From: Bradyrhizobium sp. B097
GTDB taxonomy: Bacteria; Pseudomonadota; Alphaproteobacteria; Rhizobiales; Xanthobacteraceae
Direction: 5' to 3'
Assembly (NCBI RefSeq): GCF_038957035.1
Contig: NZ_CP152412.1
Span: 6,010,501 to 6,074,500, forward strand
DNA length: 64,000 nucleotides
The position numbers and the translations under genes were made by a program. The notes beneath the pieces were generated by a model. The model ran no database searches. It worked only from the letters and a program-made list of their open reading frames with translations, and had not been told where the DNA came from. Every line of letters starts with the position of its first letter. Position 1 is the first letter of the stretch. Positions 38,602-46,762 of this stretch are shown here, piece by piece.

Positions 38602-40263
38602 TCACTGCGCAGCACGGTGATTTGCCGCGGAATCGTCCGACGCGATCGACGGCGCGGGTTCATTCAACGCGCGGCTCACGGAAGTGTTATTGCCGTCCAC
38701 TGCCTGTGCAGGCTGCGACGGTTTGTCCAAGGCAGCCGCGACGGGAGCATTGGTCGCCGCCATCACCGCGGCAAGCGCGTCCGCCTCCCCGGCCCCGAAC
38801 AGATCATCACGTCCGGGTGTCCCGAGATCGCGCGCCGTGCCGGTCAGGACCTTGCGCACCTCGGCGGGCTTCAGTGCCGGACTGCGCTCCAGCACCAGTG
38901 CCGCGATGCCGCTGACGAACGCGGCCGAAAAAGAGGTGCCCGACATCAGCTGGTACTTGCCGTCCGGCACCGGCACGAGGAGATCGGCGCCCGGCGCCGC
39001 CAACGCGATGTAGCTGCCGCGGTTCGAGGCCGCCATCAGCCGTTCGCCGGCATCGATGCCGCCGACCGCGATCACGTCGGGATTGGCGGCCGGATACAGC
39101 GGCGGCGATTTCGGGCCGGCATTGCCGGCCGCGGCAACCAGCACGACGTCCCTCGCCGCGGCGGCGGCCACGGCGCGCGCGACAAGTGCGTCCTGCGGTC
39201 CGGCAAAGCTCATGTTCACGATCTGCGCGCCGTGCGCCACCGCGTAATCGAGGCTCCTGAGGATCACATAGGACGTACTCTCGGCGCCGCCGGCGGCCAC
39301 ACCGAAGGCGCGGATGGCCAGGATCCGCACTTCCGGCGCACTCCCCGTCAGCCGGACGCGCGCCGCGATCACGCCGGCGACGGCGGTGCCGTGGGCATGC
39401 GGACCATCCTTGCTGCCGAGCGCATCGAACGTATCCGCAACCGTGTTGGCCAGTTCCGGATGCGCGGCATCAATGCCGGAGTCGATGACGGCAATGGTGA
39501 CGTTCATCCCGCGCGCCAGCCGGTGCGCCTCGGGCAGATGCAGCTGCGTCTGGGCGTATTGCGCCGGATCACTGCCGCCGGCCGTCGGCTTCTGGTCCTG
39601 CAGCGCGTAACGATAGTTCGGCTGCACCGAGTGGACGCTGCTGTCGCTTGCGAGGTCGCGGACCACCGCGTCGGCGGAACGATTGCCGGTCGTGCGGAAC
39701 AGGCCGATCGTCGCGCCGAGCAGCGGGATGTTCTGCGAGGCGATCCGCCTCAGGCCATGGCGACGCGCCAGCGCGTCGGTCTGGGTCTCGGTCAATGCGC
39801 CGTCGATCTCCGCCACGAGCTCGTTCGGCACGGTTCGCGTGGCCGCGGCCGCCACGTCCTGCGCGCGGCTGCTGCCGCCACCGCCGGCCCTGCCCTTCCG
39901 CGCAGCGCCGTTGCCGCCACCGTTCACGGCGACCGGCCGGCTGGAGCATTGGCGCGTGCCGTCATCACAATCGGCAGAGAAACGGGGGGCGTCACGCGCA
40001 CGGGGCGGCGGCATGCTCGATCGCGGCCCATCACCGGTCCACGACGTCGCCGGGCCGTGCAGCGGCGCGCGGTCAGCCAGCCCGCCACCGGCCCCGCCGA
40101 TGCCGGGATTGACCCGCGGCCCGATGGAGAGCTGCGGCCTGCCGCCGATCGGCGATCGCATGAAATTCTGGGCGTAGGCCGAGCCGGCAACGGACGCCAG
40201 CAACAACACGGCGGCCGCAATGGCCGCTCGGTTCGTCGATCTGGTCCGGCCGTTGGCGGTCAT
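38602..40263 (-). CDS. Secreted S8-family serine protease (subtilase)
   Basis: 553 residues from ATG 40263, which has GAGG 6 bp upstream; a longer start at 40353 adds a basic leader. Signal peptide 1-31 (cleavage after AYA). A Gly/Arg-rich linker is followed by a propeptide-like domain at about 146-219 (NELVAEIDGALTETQTDALARR, SVHSVQPNYRY). The catalytic domain has Asp261 (VIDSGID), His291 (HGTAVAG), Asn381 (AAGN) and Ser444 (SGTSFSAAF). Last gene of a sigma/anti-sigma/protease operon, 37 bp after the anti-sigma gene. Likely periplasmic or surface. Confidence 0.9.
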   Translation of the reverse strand: MTANGRTRSTNRAAIAAAVLLLASVAGSAYAQNFMRSPIGGRPQLSIGPRVNPGIGGAGGGLADRAPLHGPATSWTGDGPRSSMPPPRARDAPRFSADCDDGTRQCSSRPVAVNGGGNGAARKGRAGGGGSSRAQDVAAAATRTVPNELVAEIDGALTETQTDALARRHGLRRIASQNIPLLGATIGLFRTTGNRSADAVVRDLASDSSVHSVQPNYRYALQDQKPTAGGSDPAQYAQTQLHLPEAHRLARGMNVTIAVIDSGIDAAHPELANTVADTFDALGSKDGPHAHGTAVAGVIAARVRLTGSAPEVRILAIRAFGVAAGGAESTSYVILRSLDYAVAHGAQIVNMSFAGPQDALVARAVAAAAARDVVLVAAAGNAGPKSPPLYPAANPDVIAVGGIDAGERLMAASNRGSYIALAAPGADLLVPVPDGKYQLMSGTSFSAAFVSGIAALVLERSPALKPAEVRKVLTGTARDLGTPGRDDLFGAGEADALAAVMAATNAPVAAALDKPSQPAQAVDGNNTSVSRALNEPAPSIASDDSAANHRAAQ

Positions 40264-40300
40264 GGTGACCTCAACTCGGCGCAGGACCGTCAGCTGCCGT

Positions 40301-41041
40301 TTACGGGGTCTCGACCGCGAGGCTGACGATCTTCTCTTTCTGCAAACGGGCAATCAGCGATGCGACGCCATCCTTGTCCATCGCGCGGAACTGCAATCGG
40401 AACATTCCGCCCTTCCCGTCGACGATCGCGCCCTGGTAATTGTCGAGCAGCGACGTGATGTCGGCGATCCTGGCGTCCGGCGTGAAGCGCACCAACAGCC
40501 GCGTCGGCGCCGCCGCCACGCTGGCGCCGAGGTCGCGGGTGATCGGCGCACTGGGTGCAACGGCCGCGCTCGGTGCGCTGCGTTGTTCGGCGGCATCAAG
40601 CGAGGCGGTCTGGAACGCGGCCGGCTCGCTGCGCATCAGCACCGCGCCGATCACGCCGGCCTGCAGCAACACCACGAGCGCACCGAGGCTGGACGACCAA
40701 GCCAGCGTCCGCGGCGACAATTTCGAAAAGAACTCCGAGACCGAGGCCGACATGCGCGCGCCCGCCGACGGCTTGCGCTCCGGCTCGGCATCGATCGCGG
40801 CAAACAGCTTCTGCATGGCACGCGCAGAGGGCGCACCGAGGCTCTCGTTGAGGCCGATCGTCTCGGCATATTCCTCGCGGATGACGGCATACTGCCTGGC
40901 CAGCTCCGGATCGGAAGCGAGCGCGTCCTCGACGCGGCGCGCGTCACGCGCGTTCAGCGTGCCGGCCGCATGCCAGGGCAGCAGCATCTCGACATCGTCA
41001 GGATCTTGACCCTGCACTTTCTTGTTGCTCGCAGCCATCAT
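40301..41041 (-). CDS. Membrane anti-sigma factor with propeptide-like periplasmic domain
   Basis: 246 residues from ATG 41041, overlapping the sigma stop (ATGA). Cytosolic anti-sigma part 1-90 (LLPWHAAGTLNARDARRVEDALASD), without the HxxxCxxC zinc motif. One membrane helix at about 113-135. Ala/Ser-rich linker, then a periplasmic domain at 179-246 with the pattern TRLLVRFTPDARIADITSLLD, GAIVDG, GMFRLQF, VASLIARLQKEKIVSLAV. This alternation resembles inhibitor_I9/fervidolysin-type propeptides, the kind also found in the protease encoded next door. Sequence resemblance only; not tested. Confidence 0.85.
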   Translation of the reverse strand: MMAASNKKVQGQDPDDVEMLLPWHAAGTLNARDARRVEDALASDPELARQYAVIREEYAETIGLNESLGAPSARAMQKLFAAIDAEPERKPSAGARMSASVSEFFSKLSPRTLAWSSSLGALVVLLQAGVIGAVLMRSEPAAFQTASLDAAEQRSAPSAAVAPSAPITRDLGASVAAAPTRLLVRFTPDARIADITSLLDNYQGAIVDGKGGMFRLQFRAMDKDGVASLIARLQKEKIVSLAVETP

Positions 41042-41694
41042 GGCCAACCTCGCTCGACACCGGCTGCCTTCAGCAACTCGGCAAGTTTCTTGCGCGCATA
41101 GAACAGGCGCGTCTTCACGGTGTTCTCCGGAATCCCGACGATCTCAGCGACGTCTTCCACGGATTTCTCGTGATAATAGACAAGATCGACAATTTCCCGG
41201 TGTTCCGCCGATAGTCCCGTCAGGCACTTACGCAGCGTGTCACCCGTGTCCTTCTTCTGCACCACCGTTTCCGGATCGTCGGACGTGTCCTCGATCGCGT
41301 TCGCGGCCTCATCGTCCAGTTCGGCGTCCTTCCTTCGCCGCAGCGAAGACAACGCCTTGAACCGGGTAATCGCCAGAAGCCAGGTTGAAACGGCGGATCG
41401 TCCCTCGAATTTGCCCGCCTGACGCCACACGTCCAGGAAGACCTCGCTAATAAGGTCCTCCGCCACCTGTTCGTCCCGCACGAGCCGAAGCCCGAAGCGG
41501 TACACCCTGACATGATGCCGTCCGTACAGCACCTGCATGGCGAGCCGGTCGCCTTGAGCGATCCGAGCGATCAGAACCTCGTCTGAAGCCGCCTGTGTCG
41601 CGCTCAATGGCCGTCTCGCAAAGTTGGTCTGAGGGGGGTGGTGCGTGGTTCGACGCGAGAGGCAAGATTCTTCACAATACGGCAATGTGCGCAC
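41038..41694 (-). CDS. ECF-type RNA polymerase sigma factor
   Basis: About 218 residues if the GTG at 41694 is used; TTG codons further in are alternatives, since the first 30 residues look non-conserved. Sigma region 2 at about 51-115 (LYGRHHVRVYRFGLRLVRDEQVAEDLISEVFLDVW) and region 4 at about 155-205 (GLSAEHREIVDLVYYHEKSVEDVAEIVGIPENTVKTRLFYARKKL). First gene of a three-gene unit with its membrane anti-sigma factor and a secreted protease, so an envelope signal is expected. Confidence 0.92.
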   Translation of the reverse strand: MRTLPYCEESCLSRRTTHHPPQTNFARRPLSATQAASDEVLIARIAQGDRLAMQVLYGRHHVRVYRFGLRLVRDEQVAEDLISEVFLDVWRQAGKFEGRSAVSTWLLAITRFKALSSLRRRKDAELDDEAANAIEDTSDDPETVVQKKDTGDTLRKCLTGLSAEHREIVDLVYYHEKSVEDVAEIVGIPENTVKTRLFYARKKLAELLKAAGVERGWP

Positions 41695-42025
41695 CGCATG
41701 TGTGATCTATGACACAGTCGACGATCCCAATCAGGAAAAATCGCCGGGGACTCGATAAGCGGTATCATAATAGTGAAAACTCTCGCGGACTCGCACCATC
41801 CGGCGCGACCATACCAAGGCTTTGCCGGCAAGCCAGCGCTGTCGCGAAGCGGGTGCCGCCGCCAGCCCCCGCCCCGATCGCTTCCGACCCGCCTCCGTGA
41901 ACGGATTCCCCTTACGAAACAAGGGTGATGACCGGGTTTCACCGGAGCAGATTCGGTTCCAAAAGATACCAAACCTAAAGGCTTTCCCACTTAGATTTTC
42001 GCCGGATTTCAGCAATGGCGAGACC
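41695..42025. promoter_or_regulatory. 331-bp divergent control region
   Basis: Separates the sigma operon (minus) from the diguanylate cyclase (plus). I find no clear GGAAC/CGTT-type ECF promoter, and no CtrA box. AT-rich stretches at 41720-41780 and 41940-42000 are the likely promoter areas. A frame open upstream of 42026 on the plus strand is not gene-like. Confidence 0.35.
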
Positions 42026-43174
42026 ATGGGCAGCGCTGCGTCGTCACTTCCCAGCCCGATCGCGGGTGCATCGGAAAGCGGCCGTCCCAGGCTGACGCGC
42101 GAGCGCCTGGCGCGCCGGGCCAGGCAGCGCCGCCAGATCCAATCGATGATCGCCGCCTGCTTCGTGCTCGATGCCGTCGTGCTGCTGATCTACGCGCATG
42201 CCGGCACCACGTCGGTCCTGGTGGCGGCGGGCTATGCCCTGACCGGCCTCTCCCTCGTCGCCGTCTATGTGCTGCTTTCGGAGCGCGGCTTTCACGAGCG
42301 CTTCCGCGACCACTATTTGGTCGCACCGCAATCGGCCGTCAACATGGTGAACCTGCTCGTGTTCACCTACATCGCGCCCGAAGTCGGCGTGCTGTTCCTC
42401 TGCAATCTGTTCGTGGTGTTCGGCTTCGGTGCGCTACGTACCTCGGCGCGCCAGACCGCGGTTGTCTGGACCATCATGGTGCTGGGCCTCGCCGCGCTGT
42501 TCCTCGGAACCGACAAGGCGATCGGGATGCCGACCGGCACCAGGATCGACCGCCTCGCCACCATGCTGGTGTTCGCGCTGACGATCGGGCGCTGCATGTA
42601 TCTCGGCATCTTCTCGAGCTCGATGCAGCAATCGCTGTATCAGAGCGGCGTCAAGCTGAAGGAGGCCTACCGGCGCATCGAGGAGCTCGCCGAACTCGAC
42701 GAGCTGACCGGCACCTCCAATCGCCGCAGCATCATGCGCACGCTCGAGGAGGAGATCGCGCGCTGCGCCCGCAACGGCAGCTCCTGCGCGGTGGCGCTGA
42801 TCGACCTCGACCATTTCAAGCGCATCAACGACGTCTACGGCCATCCGATCGGCGACGAGGCGCTGCGCACCTTCGCCATCGGCATGTTCGCCAATCTCCG
42901 CAGCATCGATCGCTTCGGCCGTTACGGCGGCGAGGAATTCCTGCTGGTGCTGCCCGACTTGTCGCAGGATCAGGCGATGCGGGCGCTCGAGCGGCTGCGC
43001 GCGATCATCGCCGGTCTCGACTGGAGCGCATTCTCGCCCGGCATGCAGGTAACGATCTCCGCGGGCGTCACGACGCTCAAGCCGCACGAAAACTCCGACA
43101 CGTTACTCGCCCGCGCCGATGGCGCGCTTTACGCAGCCAAGGCGAGGGGACGCAACCGCATCGCCACTGCCTAA
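42026..43174 (+). CDS. Membrane GGDEF-domain diguanylate cyclase
   Basis: 382 residues from ATG 42026. About six membrane helices (40-200) form a sensor unit, joined by a short helix to a GGDEF domain. Active-site GGEEF at 301-305; metal-binding Asp260 in LIDLDHF; inhibitory site RSID (Arg292-Asp295) five residues before GGEEF, so product feedback by c-di-GMP is expected. No EAL domain. Makes c-di-GMP from two GTP. Followed by a DUF2336 gene after 61 bp, probably in one transcript. Confidence 0.92.
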   Translation: MGSAASSLPSPIAGASESGRPRLTRERLARRARQRRQIQSMIAACFVLDAVVLLIYAHAGTTSVLVAAGYALTGLSLVAVYVLLSERGFHERFRDHYLVAPQSAVNMVNLLVFTYIAPEVGVLFLCNLFVVFGFGALRTSARQTAVVWTIMVLGLAALFLGTDKAIGMPTGTRIDRLATMLVFALTIGRCMYLGIFSSSMQQSLYQSGVKLKEAYRRIEELAELDELTGTSNRRSIMRTLEEEIARCARNGSSCAVALIDLDHFKRINDVYGHPIGDEALRTFAIGMFANLRSIDRFGRYGGEEFLLVLPDLSQDQAMRALERLRAIIAGLDWSAFSPGMQVTISAGVTTLKPHENSDTLLARADGALYAAKARGRNRIATA

Positions 43175-43235
43175 CATCCTTTCATTTCCCTATTCGGCGC
43201 CGGAGAATCCGTCGCCACCGCTCCAGGACAGAGTC

Positions 43236-44342
43236 ATGAGTTCGAAGCCCGAGACCGCCCCCGAAAGTCTGCTCGACGAGCTGCAGACGACGCTCGCGCA
43301 CGGCACCGTCGCACGCCGTGTCGAGACGTTGCGCCGCGTGACCGACCTCTTCATCAACGGCTCGGTCAACTATTCGGACCAGCAGATCGTGCTGTTCGAC
43401 GACGTTTTCCAATGCCTGCTCGAGCACATCGAAAACTCGGCCAAGGCGCTGCTCGCCAACCGCCTCGCCCCGATCGAGACCGCACCGCCGCAGACCATCC
43501 GTACCCTTGCATTCGACGACCTGATCGAGGTCGCAGGCCCCGTGCTGACACTGTCGCCGCGGCTCGACGACGACACCCTGATCGAAACGGCGCGCAGCAA
43601 GAGCCAGGCGCATCTGCTCGCGATCTCCAACCGCAAGACACTGAGCGGCGCCGTCACCGACGTGCTGGTGCTGCGCGGCAACGACGAGGTGATCCAGAGC
43701 GCGGTCAACAATCCCGGCGCGGAATTCACCGAGCGCGGCTTCACCCGGCTGGTCAGCCGCGCCGAGGGCGACGACAATCTGTCGACCTGCGTCGGGCTCC
43801 GCCCAAGCATCCCGCGGCATCTCTATCTCAAGCTGGTCGCCAAGGCCTCGGACACGGTCAGGCAGCGGCTCGAGGCTGCCAATCCGCAGCAGGCCAAGGA
43901 GATTCCGATCGCGGTAAAGGAGGCGACGCGACGCGCGCGCTCGGCGCCCGCCGCCGTGACGCCGGACACCACGATCGCGCATGCGCTGGTCAAGTCGCTC
44001 TACCAGGACGGCCGGCTCGACGAATTCCAGCTCGCAGCCTTCGCCGAGGCCGGCAAGTTCGACGAGACCAATGCCTCGCTTGCCGCGCTCGCCAATGTCT
44101 CGGTCAGCATCGCCGAGAACATGATGATCGAAACCCGTGCCGAGGGCGTGATGATCCTGGCCAAGGTCTCGGGCCTGTCATGGTCGACGGTGCGGTCGAT
44201 CATCAATCTGCGCGACGACATCTCGGGCGGTGAACCGACCGATTTGCAGGCCTGCAAGGACACCTATGAGCGGCTGCGGCCATCGACCGCGCAGCAGGTG
44301 CTCCGCTTCCATCGCATGCAGCAGTCCGCGCCCGCGGCCTGA
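43236..44342 (+). CDS. DUF2336 domain-containing protein
   Basis: 368 residues from ATG 43236. Soluble, helical, with repeated HEAT-like units (QQIVLFDDVFQCLLEHIE, LLAISNRKTLSGAVTDVLVLRGNDEVIQSAVNN, FTRLVSRAEGDDNLS). Matches the DUF2336 family more fully than the protein at 6668-7639. Sits directly behind a diguanylate cyclase gene; a c-di-GMP-related role is a fair guess, as DUF2336 genes recur with signalling genes in alphaproteobacteria. A dispersed palindrome follows. Confidence 0.88.
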   Translation: MSSKPETAPESLLDELQTTLAHGTVARRVETLRRVTDLFINGSVNYSDQQIVLFDDVFQCLLEHIENSAKALLANRLAPIETAPPQTIRTLAFDDLIEVAGPVLTLSPRLDDDTLIETARSKSQAHLLAISNRKTLSGAVTDVLVLRGNDEVIQSAVNNPGAEFTERGFTRLVSRAEGDDNLSTCVGLRPSIPRHLYLKLVAKASDTVRQRLEAANPQQAKEIPIAVKEATRRARSAPAAVTPDTTIAHALVKSLYQDGRLDEFQLAAFAEAGKFDETNASLAALANVSVSIAENMMIETRAEGVMILAKVSGLSWSTVRSIINLRDDISGGEPTDLQACKDTYERLRPSTAQQVLRFHRMQQSAPAA

Positions 44343-44347
44343 TCTGC

Positions 44348-44432
44348 GTAGCCCGGATGAAGCGCAGCGCAATCCGGGACCAGTCCATCCGCGGATAGAA
44401 CCCCGGATTTCGCTCCGCTGCATCCGAGCTAC
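44348..44432. repeat. Palindromic repeat, GTAGCCCGGAT family, second copy
   Basis: An 85-bp element with the same architecture as 18451-18536: GTAGCCCGGATGAAGCGCAG at the left and CATCCGAGCTAC at the right. It separates the convergent DUF2336 and NrsF genes. Confidence 0.78.
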
Positions 44433-44439
44433 AATCGGG

Positions 44440-45084
44440 TCAGTACCTCAGTGCGCGGCTTCCCATCAGCGCGCCGACGCTTGCGACGATCACAGTCGCC
44501 AGCGTGTACCAGGTGGCGACGAACAGCGGCGAGTCATCGGTGCAGTGCGACGCATAAACAGTGGCCGCGAGGCCGGCCGAGAGCAGGCCTGCCACCGCAC
44601 CCGCGACCGCCGGCCGCGCCGGTGCGCCCTGCCGGAGCCCGTACAGCGCGCCGACCAGCAGCGGCAGCGACATTGCGGGGATCGCGGTCATGCACGCCAC
44701 CGAGTTCTTGCCGATCAGCCGCGTCATCATCGGCGTGCGCTGCGGCATCATCATCTCGCCGCTGATCGTGGCAACGAGGATGCCGGCGGGAATCAGCAGC
44801 CACCAGCCGAAGCTGCGCAGCGAGGCTTCCGGCCGCGTCAGATGCAGGCTGACCCCGATCGCCGAGGCGGCGAGCGCCAGCGTCACCGCGAATTTCAGGT
44901 CGAAGAACGGATTATGCATCGCGGTCATCACGTCGGGCCGCACGCCGAGCTCGGCGAAGAAGATCAGCAGCGAGACCGGCGCCGCCGCCAGCAGCGCCAT
45001 CATCAGCGCAAGACCGATCGGACGAGGCCGATAGGCATTGTCGGCGGTCAGGGTTCGAATGAGTTGATCGGTGTCCATGCTCAT
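44440..45084 (-). CDS. nrsF: NrsF/DUF1109-type membrane anti-sigma factor
   Basis: 214 residues with six membrane helices and a short cytosolic N-terminus (MDTDQLIRTLTAD). The two cysteines thought to sense chromate or oxidative stress in the Caulobacter homologue are present, as Cys131 (NSVACMTAIP) and Cys181 (YASHCTDDS). Start overlaps the sigma stop by 4 bp. In the known system NrsF holds SigF at the membrane until heavy metals or oxidants release it. Confidence 0.88.
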   Translation of the reverse strand: MSMDTDQLIRTLTADNAYRPRPIGLALMMALLAAAPVSLLIFFAELGVRPDVMTAMHNPFFDLKFAVTLALAASAIGVSLHLTRPEASLRSFGWWLLIPAGILVATISGEMMMPQRTPMMTRLIGKNSVACMTAIPAMSLPLLVGALYGLRQGAPARPAVAGAVAGLLSAGLAATVYASHCTDDSPLFVATWYTLATVIVASVGALMGSRALRY

Positions 45085-45626
45085 CGGTCCCGTAATTTCG
45101 CGGTCAGGCTCGCAAGCCCACGATGCAGTGCAACCCGCACCGCGCCCTCGGTCATCGCGAATTTCGCAGCGGTGTCCTTGATCGAGGTGCTGTCGACCGC
45201 GATCGATTGCAGCACGTCGCGCTGCCGCGCCGGCAACGCCTGCAACTGGGCGGTCACCTCGCCGGGCGAGGCCGTCGGCTCCGGTGTTTCCCCCGGTAGC
45301 GTCTCGGCGAAGTCATCGATATTGACGAAGATGCGCCTGCCGCGGCGGCGCAGCGCGTCGATCAGCTTGTTGCGCGCGATCGCGAACAGCCACGGCGCGA
45401 ACGGCGCGCTCGTGTCCCAGGTCTGTCGCTTCAAATGCACCGCCAACAAGATGTCCTGCACGATGTCCTCGGACTGATCGACCGGTTGTCCCGCGCGCGC
45501 CAAGCTACGTCGCGCCGCGGCACGGAGTACCGGCGTGATGGCCTTGAGCAAGCGATGATACGCCGCGTCATCGCCTGAAATGGCCGACCGCATCAGGTCG
45601 GTCCATTCATCCTCACGTTCGCGCAC
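45081..45626 (-). CDS. sigF: ECF sigma factor of the SigF type
   Basis: 181 residues from GTG 45626, chosen because AGGAG lies five bases upstream; a start at 45677 would cover the promoter-like palindrome. Region 2 (SEDIVQDILLAVHLKRQTWDTSAPFAPWLFAIARNKLIDALRRR) and region 4 (LPARQRDVLQSIAVDSTSIKDTAAKFAMTEGAVRVALHRGLASL) are clear. Cotranscribed with nrsF. A SigF-like promoter (45646-45670) and two palindromes lie just upstream, fitting autoregulation. Confidence 0.88.
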   Translation of the reverse strand: MREREDEWTDLMRSAISGDDAAYHRLLKAITPVLRAAARRSLARAGQPVDQSEDIVQDILLAVHLKRQTWDTSAPFAPWLFAIARNKLIDALRRRGRRIFVNIDDFAETLPGETPEPTASPGEVTAQLQALPARQRDVLQSIAVDSTSIKDTAAKFAMTEGAVRVALHRGLASLTAKLRDR

Positions 45627-45636
45627 GCAGGCTCCT

Positions 45637-45648
45637 GAATTGCAATTC
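45637..45648. promoter_or_regulatory. 12-bp palindrome over the sigF -10 region
   Basis: Perfect GAATTGCAATTC, 11 bp upstream of the sigF start and overlapping the proposed -10 element CGAA. A candidate operator for a repressor. Confidence 0.4.
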
Positions 45649-45670
45649 GACCGATCTTTCAGTTTGTTAC
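45646..45670 (-). promoter_or_regulatory. SigF-type autoregulatory promoter candidate
   Basis: On the minus strand GTAACA (45670-45665), a 15-bp spacer and CGAA (45649-45646) resemble the GTAACC/CGAA promoter reported for Caulobacter SigF. The transcript would have a leader of roughly 15 nt before GTG 45626. The match is from memory of that consensus. Confidence 0.5.
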
Positions 45671-45686
45671 GCGGCACGCCAAGGAC

Positions 45687-45702
45687 ATCACGAATTCGTG
45701 AT
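45687..45702. promoter_or_regulatory. 16-bp perfect palindrome upstream of sigF
   Basis: ATCACGAATTCGTGAT, perfectly palindromic, 61 bp upstream of the sigF start. Size and symmetry fit a dimeric regulator operator. The rest of the 327-bp gap 45627-45953 shows the sigF promoter and, near its right end, a GGGGAGA ribosome site for the next gene; no gene. Confidence 0.5.
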
Positions 45703-45953
45703 AATCACCCTCAGGTAAGGCCGTGCCGAGGATCAGCCTCAAAGAATCGCTCCGGCGGGTTTGCAGACGGAAGGGCTCATAACACCGATCGGTCCGACAC
45801 GCATCGGTGCAGCTGCTGCCGACGATCCACCGGGACGAAATTGCCCAGCTTTTGCCCTCTGAGGCCCGAAGATTCCCTTTTTTTGCCCCGGTGTAGACAC
45901 GCAGCGGGGTCTCATTTCGCGTTCGGGACGGGCGAAATGGGGAGATCATCAGA

Positions 45954-46637
45954 ATGAAGATCAAAGCCAGCGGGCGCTTGGCCTTGATGGTTGCGACAGG
46001 GCTGACAGGGATTTGTGTGTATCTCGCCGGACCGTTGCCGGCGCATGCGGCCGGTTCGGATCCCGCCGCGGCGAAATCCGACAATGCTTCGACCGACAAG
46101 TCCGCGCAGCAGAGTTCGCGGCAGGGCCGGCGCCATGCGCGCCACCAGTCTTCCAAGGCGGCTGACAAGACGGCCGACAAATCCGAGAGCAAGAAGGCCG
46201 CGAGCGATGCCGGCAGCGTGACGTCGGCGGGCATGCCCGCCACGGTCGCCAATGCCAATGCGGAGCTGACGTCCGGCGACGGCAATGCGAGCACCGCGCC
46301 GGCCAGCGTCAATCCGGTGATGGCCGCCTCCGACAAGCCCGGCGACGCGCAACCCGACGGTAGCGTGGTCGCATCCGACCAGCTCAACGACCTCGACCGG
46401 GCCCTGCAGCAGGAGCAGCCGGCGGAACAGCCGCAACCGATTCAACCGCAGACCGCCCAGCAGGAGGCGCCCCCGACGCAGCCGCCGCCGGTCGCCGTAG
46501 CGGCACCCAAGCCGGCTCCGGTTCTGGCGAGCAGCGACAGCGCGAGCTTGGACCAGACCTCGCTGATCGGGAAGATCTTCATCGGCTTCGGCGCCCTGCT
46601 CACGGTGGCCTCCGCCGCGCGCATGTTCATGGCCTAA
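45954..46637 (+). CDS. Hypothetical exported protein with C-terminal membrane anchor
   Basis: 227 residues. Signal peptide ([24 protein letters not shown]), then a long disordered region rich in Ser/Ala/Lys/Asp and Gln-Pro ([35 protein letters not shown]), and a C-terminal membrane helix ([24 protein letters not shown]). The predicted topology is a periplasmic tether. GGGGAGATCATCAGA precedes the ATG. I recognise no family. Divergent from sigF; could be a SigF target, but no matching promoter is seen on its side. Confidence 0.65.
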   Translation: MKIKASGRLALMVATGLTGICVYLAGPLPAHAAGSDPAAAKSDNASTDKSAQQSSRQGRRHARHQSSKAADKTADKSESKKAASDAGSVTSAGMPATVANANAELTSGDGNASTAPASVNPVMAASDKPGDAQPDGSVVASDQLNDLDRALQQEQPAEQPQPIQPQTAQQEAPPTQPPPVAVAAPKPAPVLASSDSASLDQTSLIGKIFIGFGALLTVASAARMFMA

Positions 46638-46655
46638 GCCGAGGTCCTCGCGGCT

Positions 46656-46675
46656 TGCGGCGCAGGTGCGCCGCA
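46656..46675. terminator. GC-rich hairpin after the hypothetical gene
   Basis: TGCGGCGC-AGGT-GCGCCGCA, a perfect 8-bp stem and 4-nt loop, 19 bp after the stop at 46637. No T-tract follows, so it is a weak terminator candidate or a 3'-protecting hairpin. Confidence 0.4.
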
Positions 46676-46762
46676 CCGCGGCCCAAAGCCTCGCTTCAGC
46701 CACTTGAAGCGCATCCCGCCAGCGGGCACATTGCCCGGCAAATCAGGCACGGGGTTTGCGTC

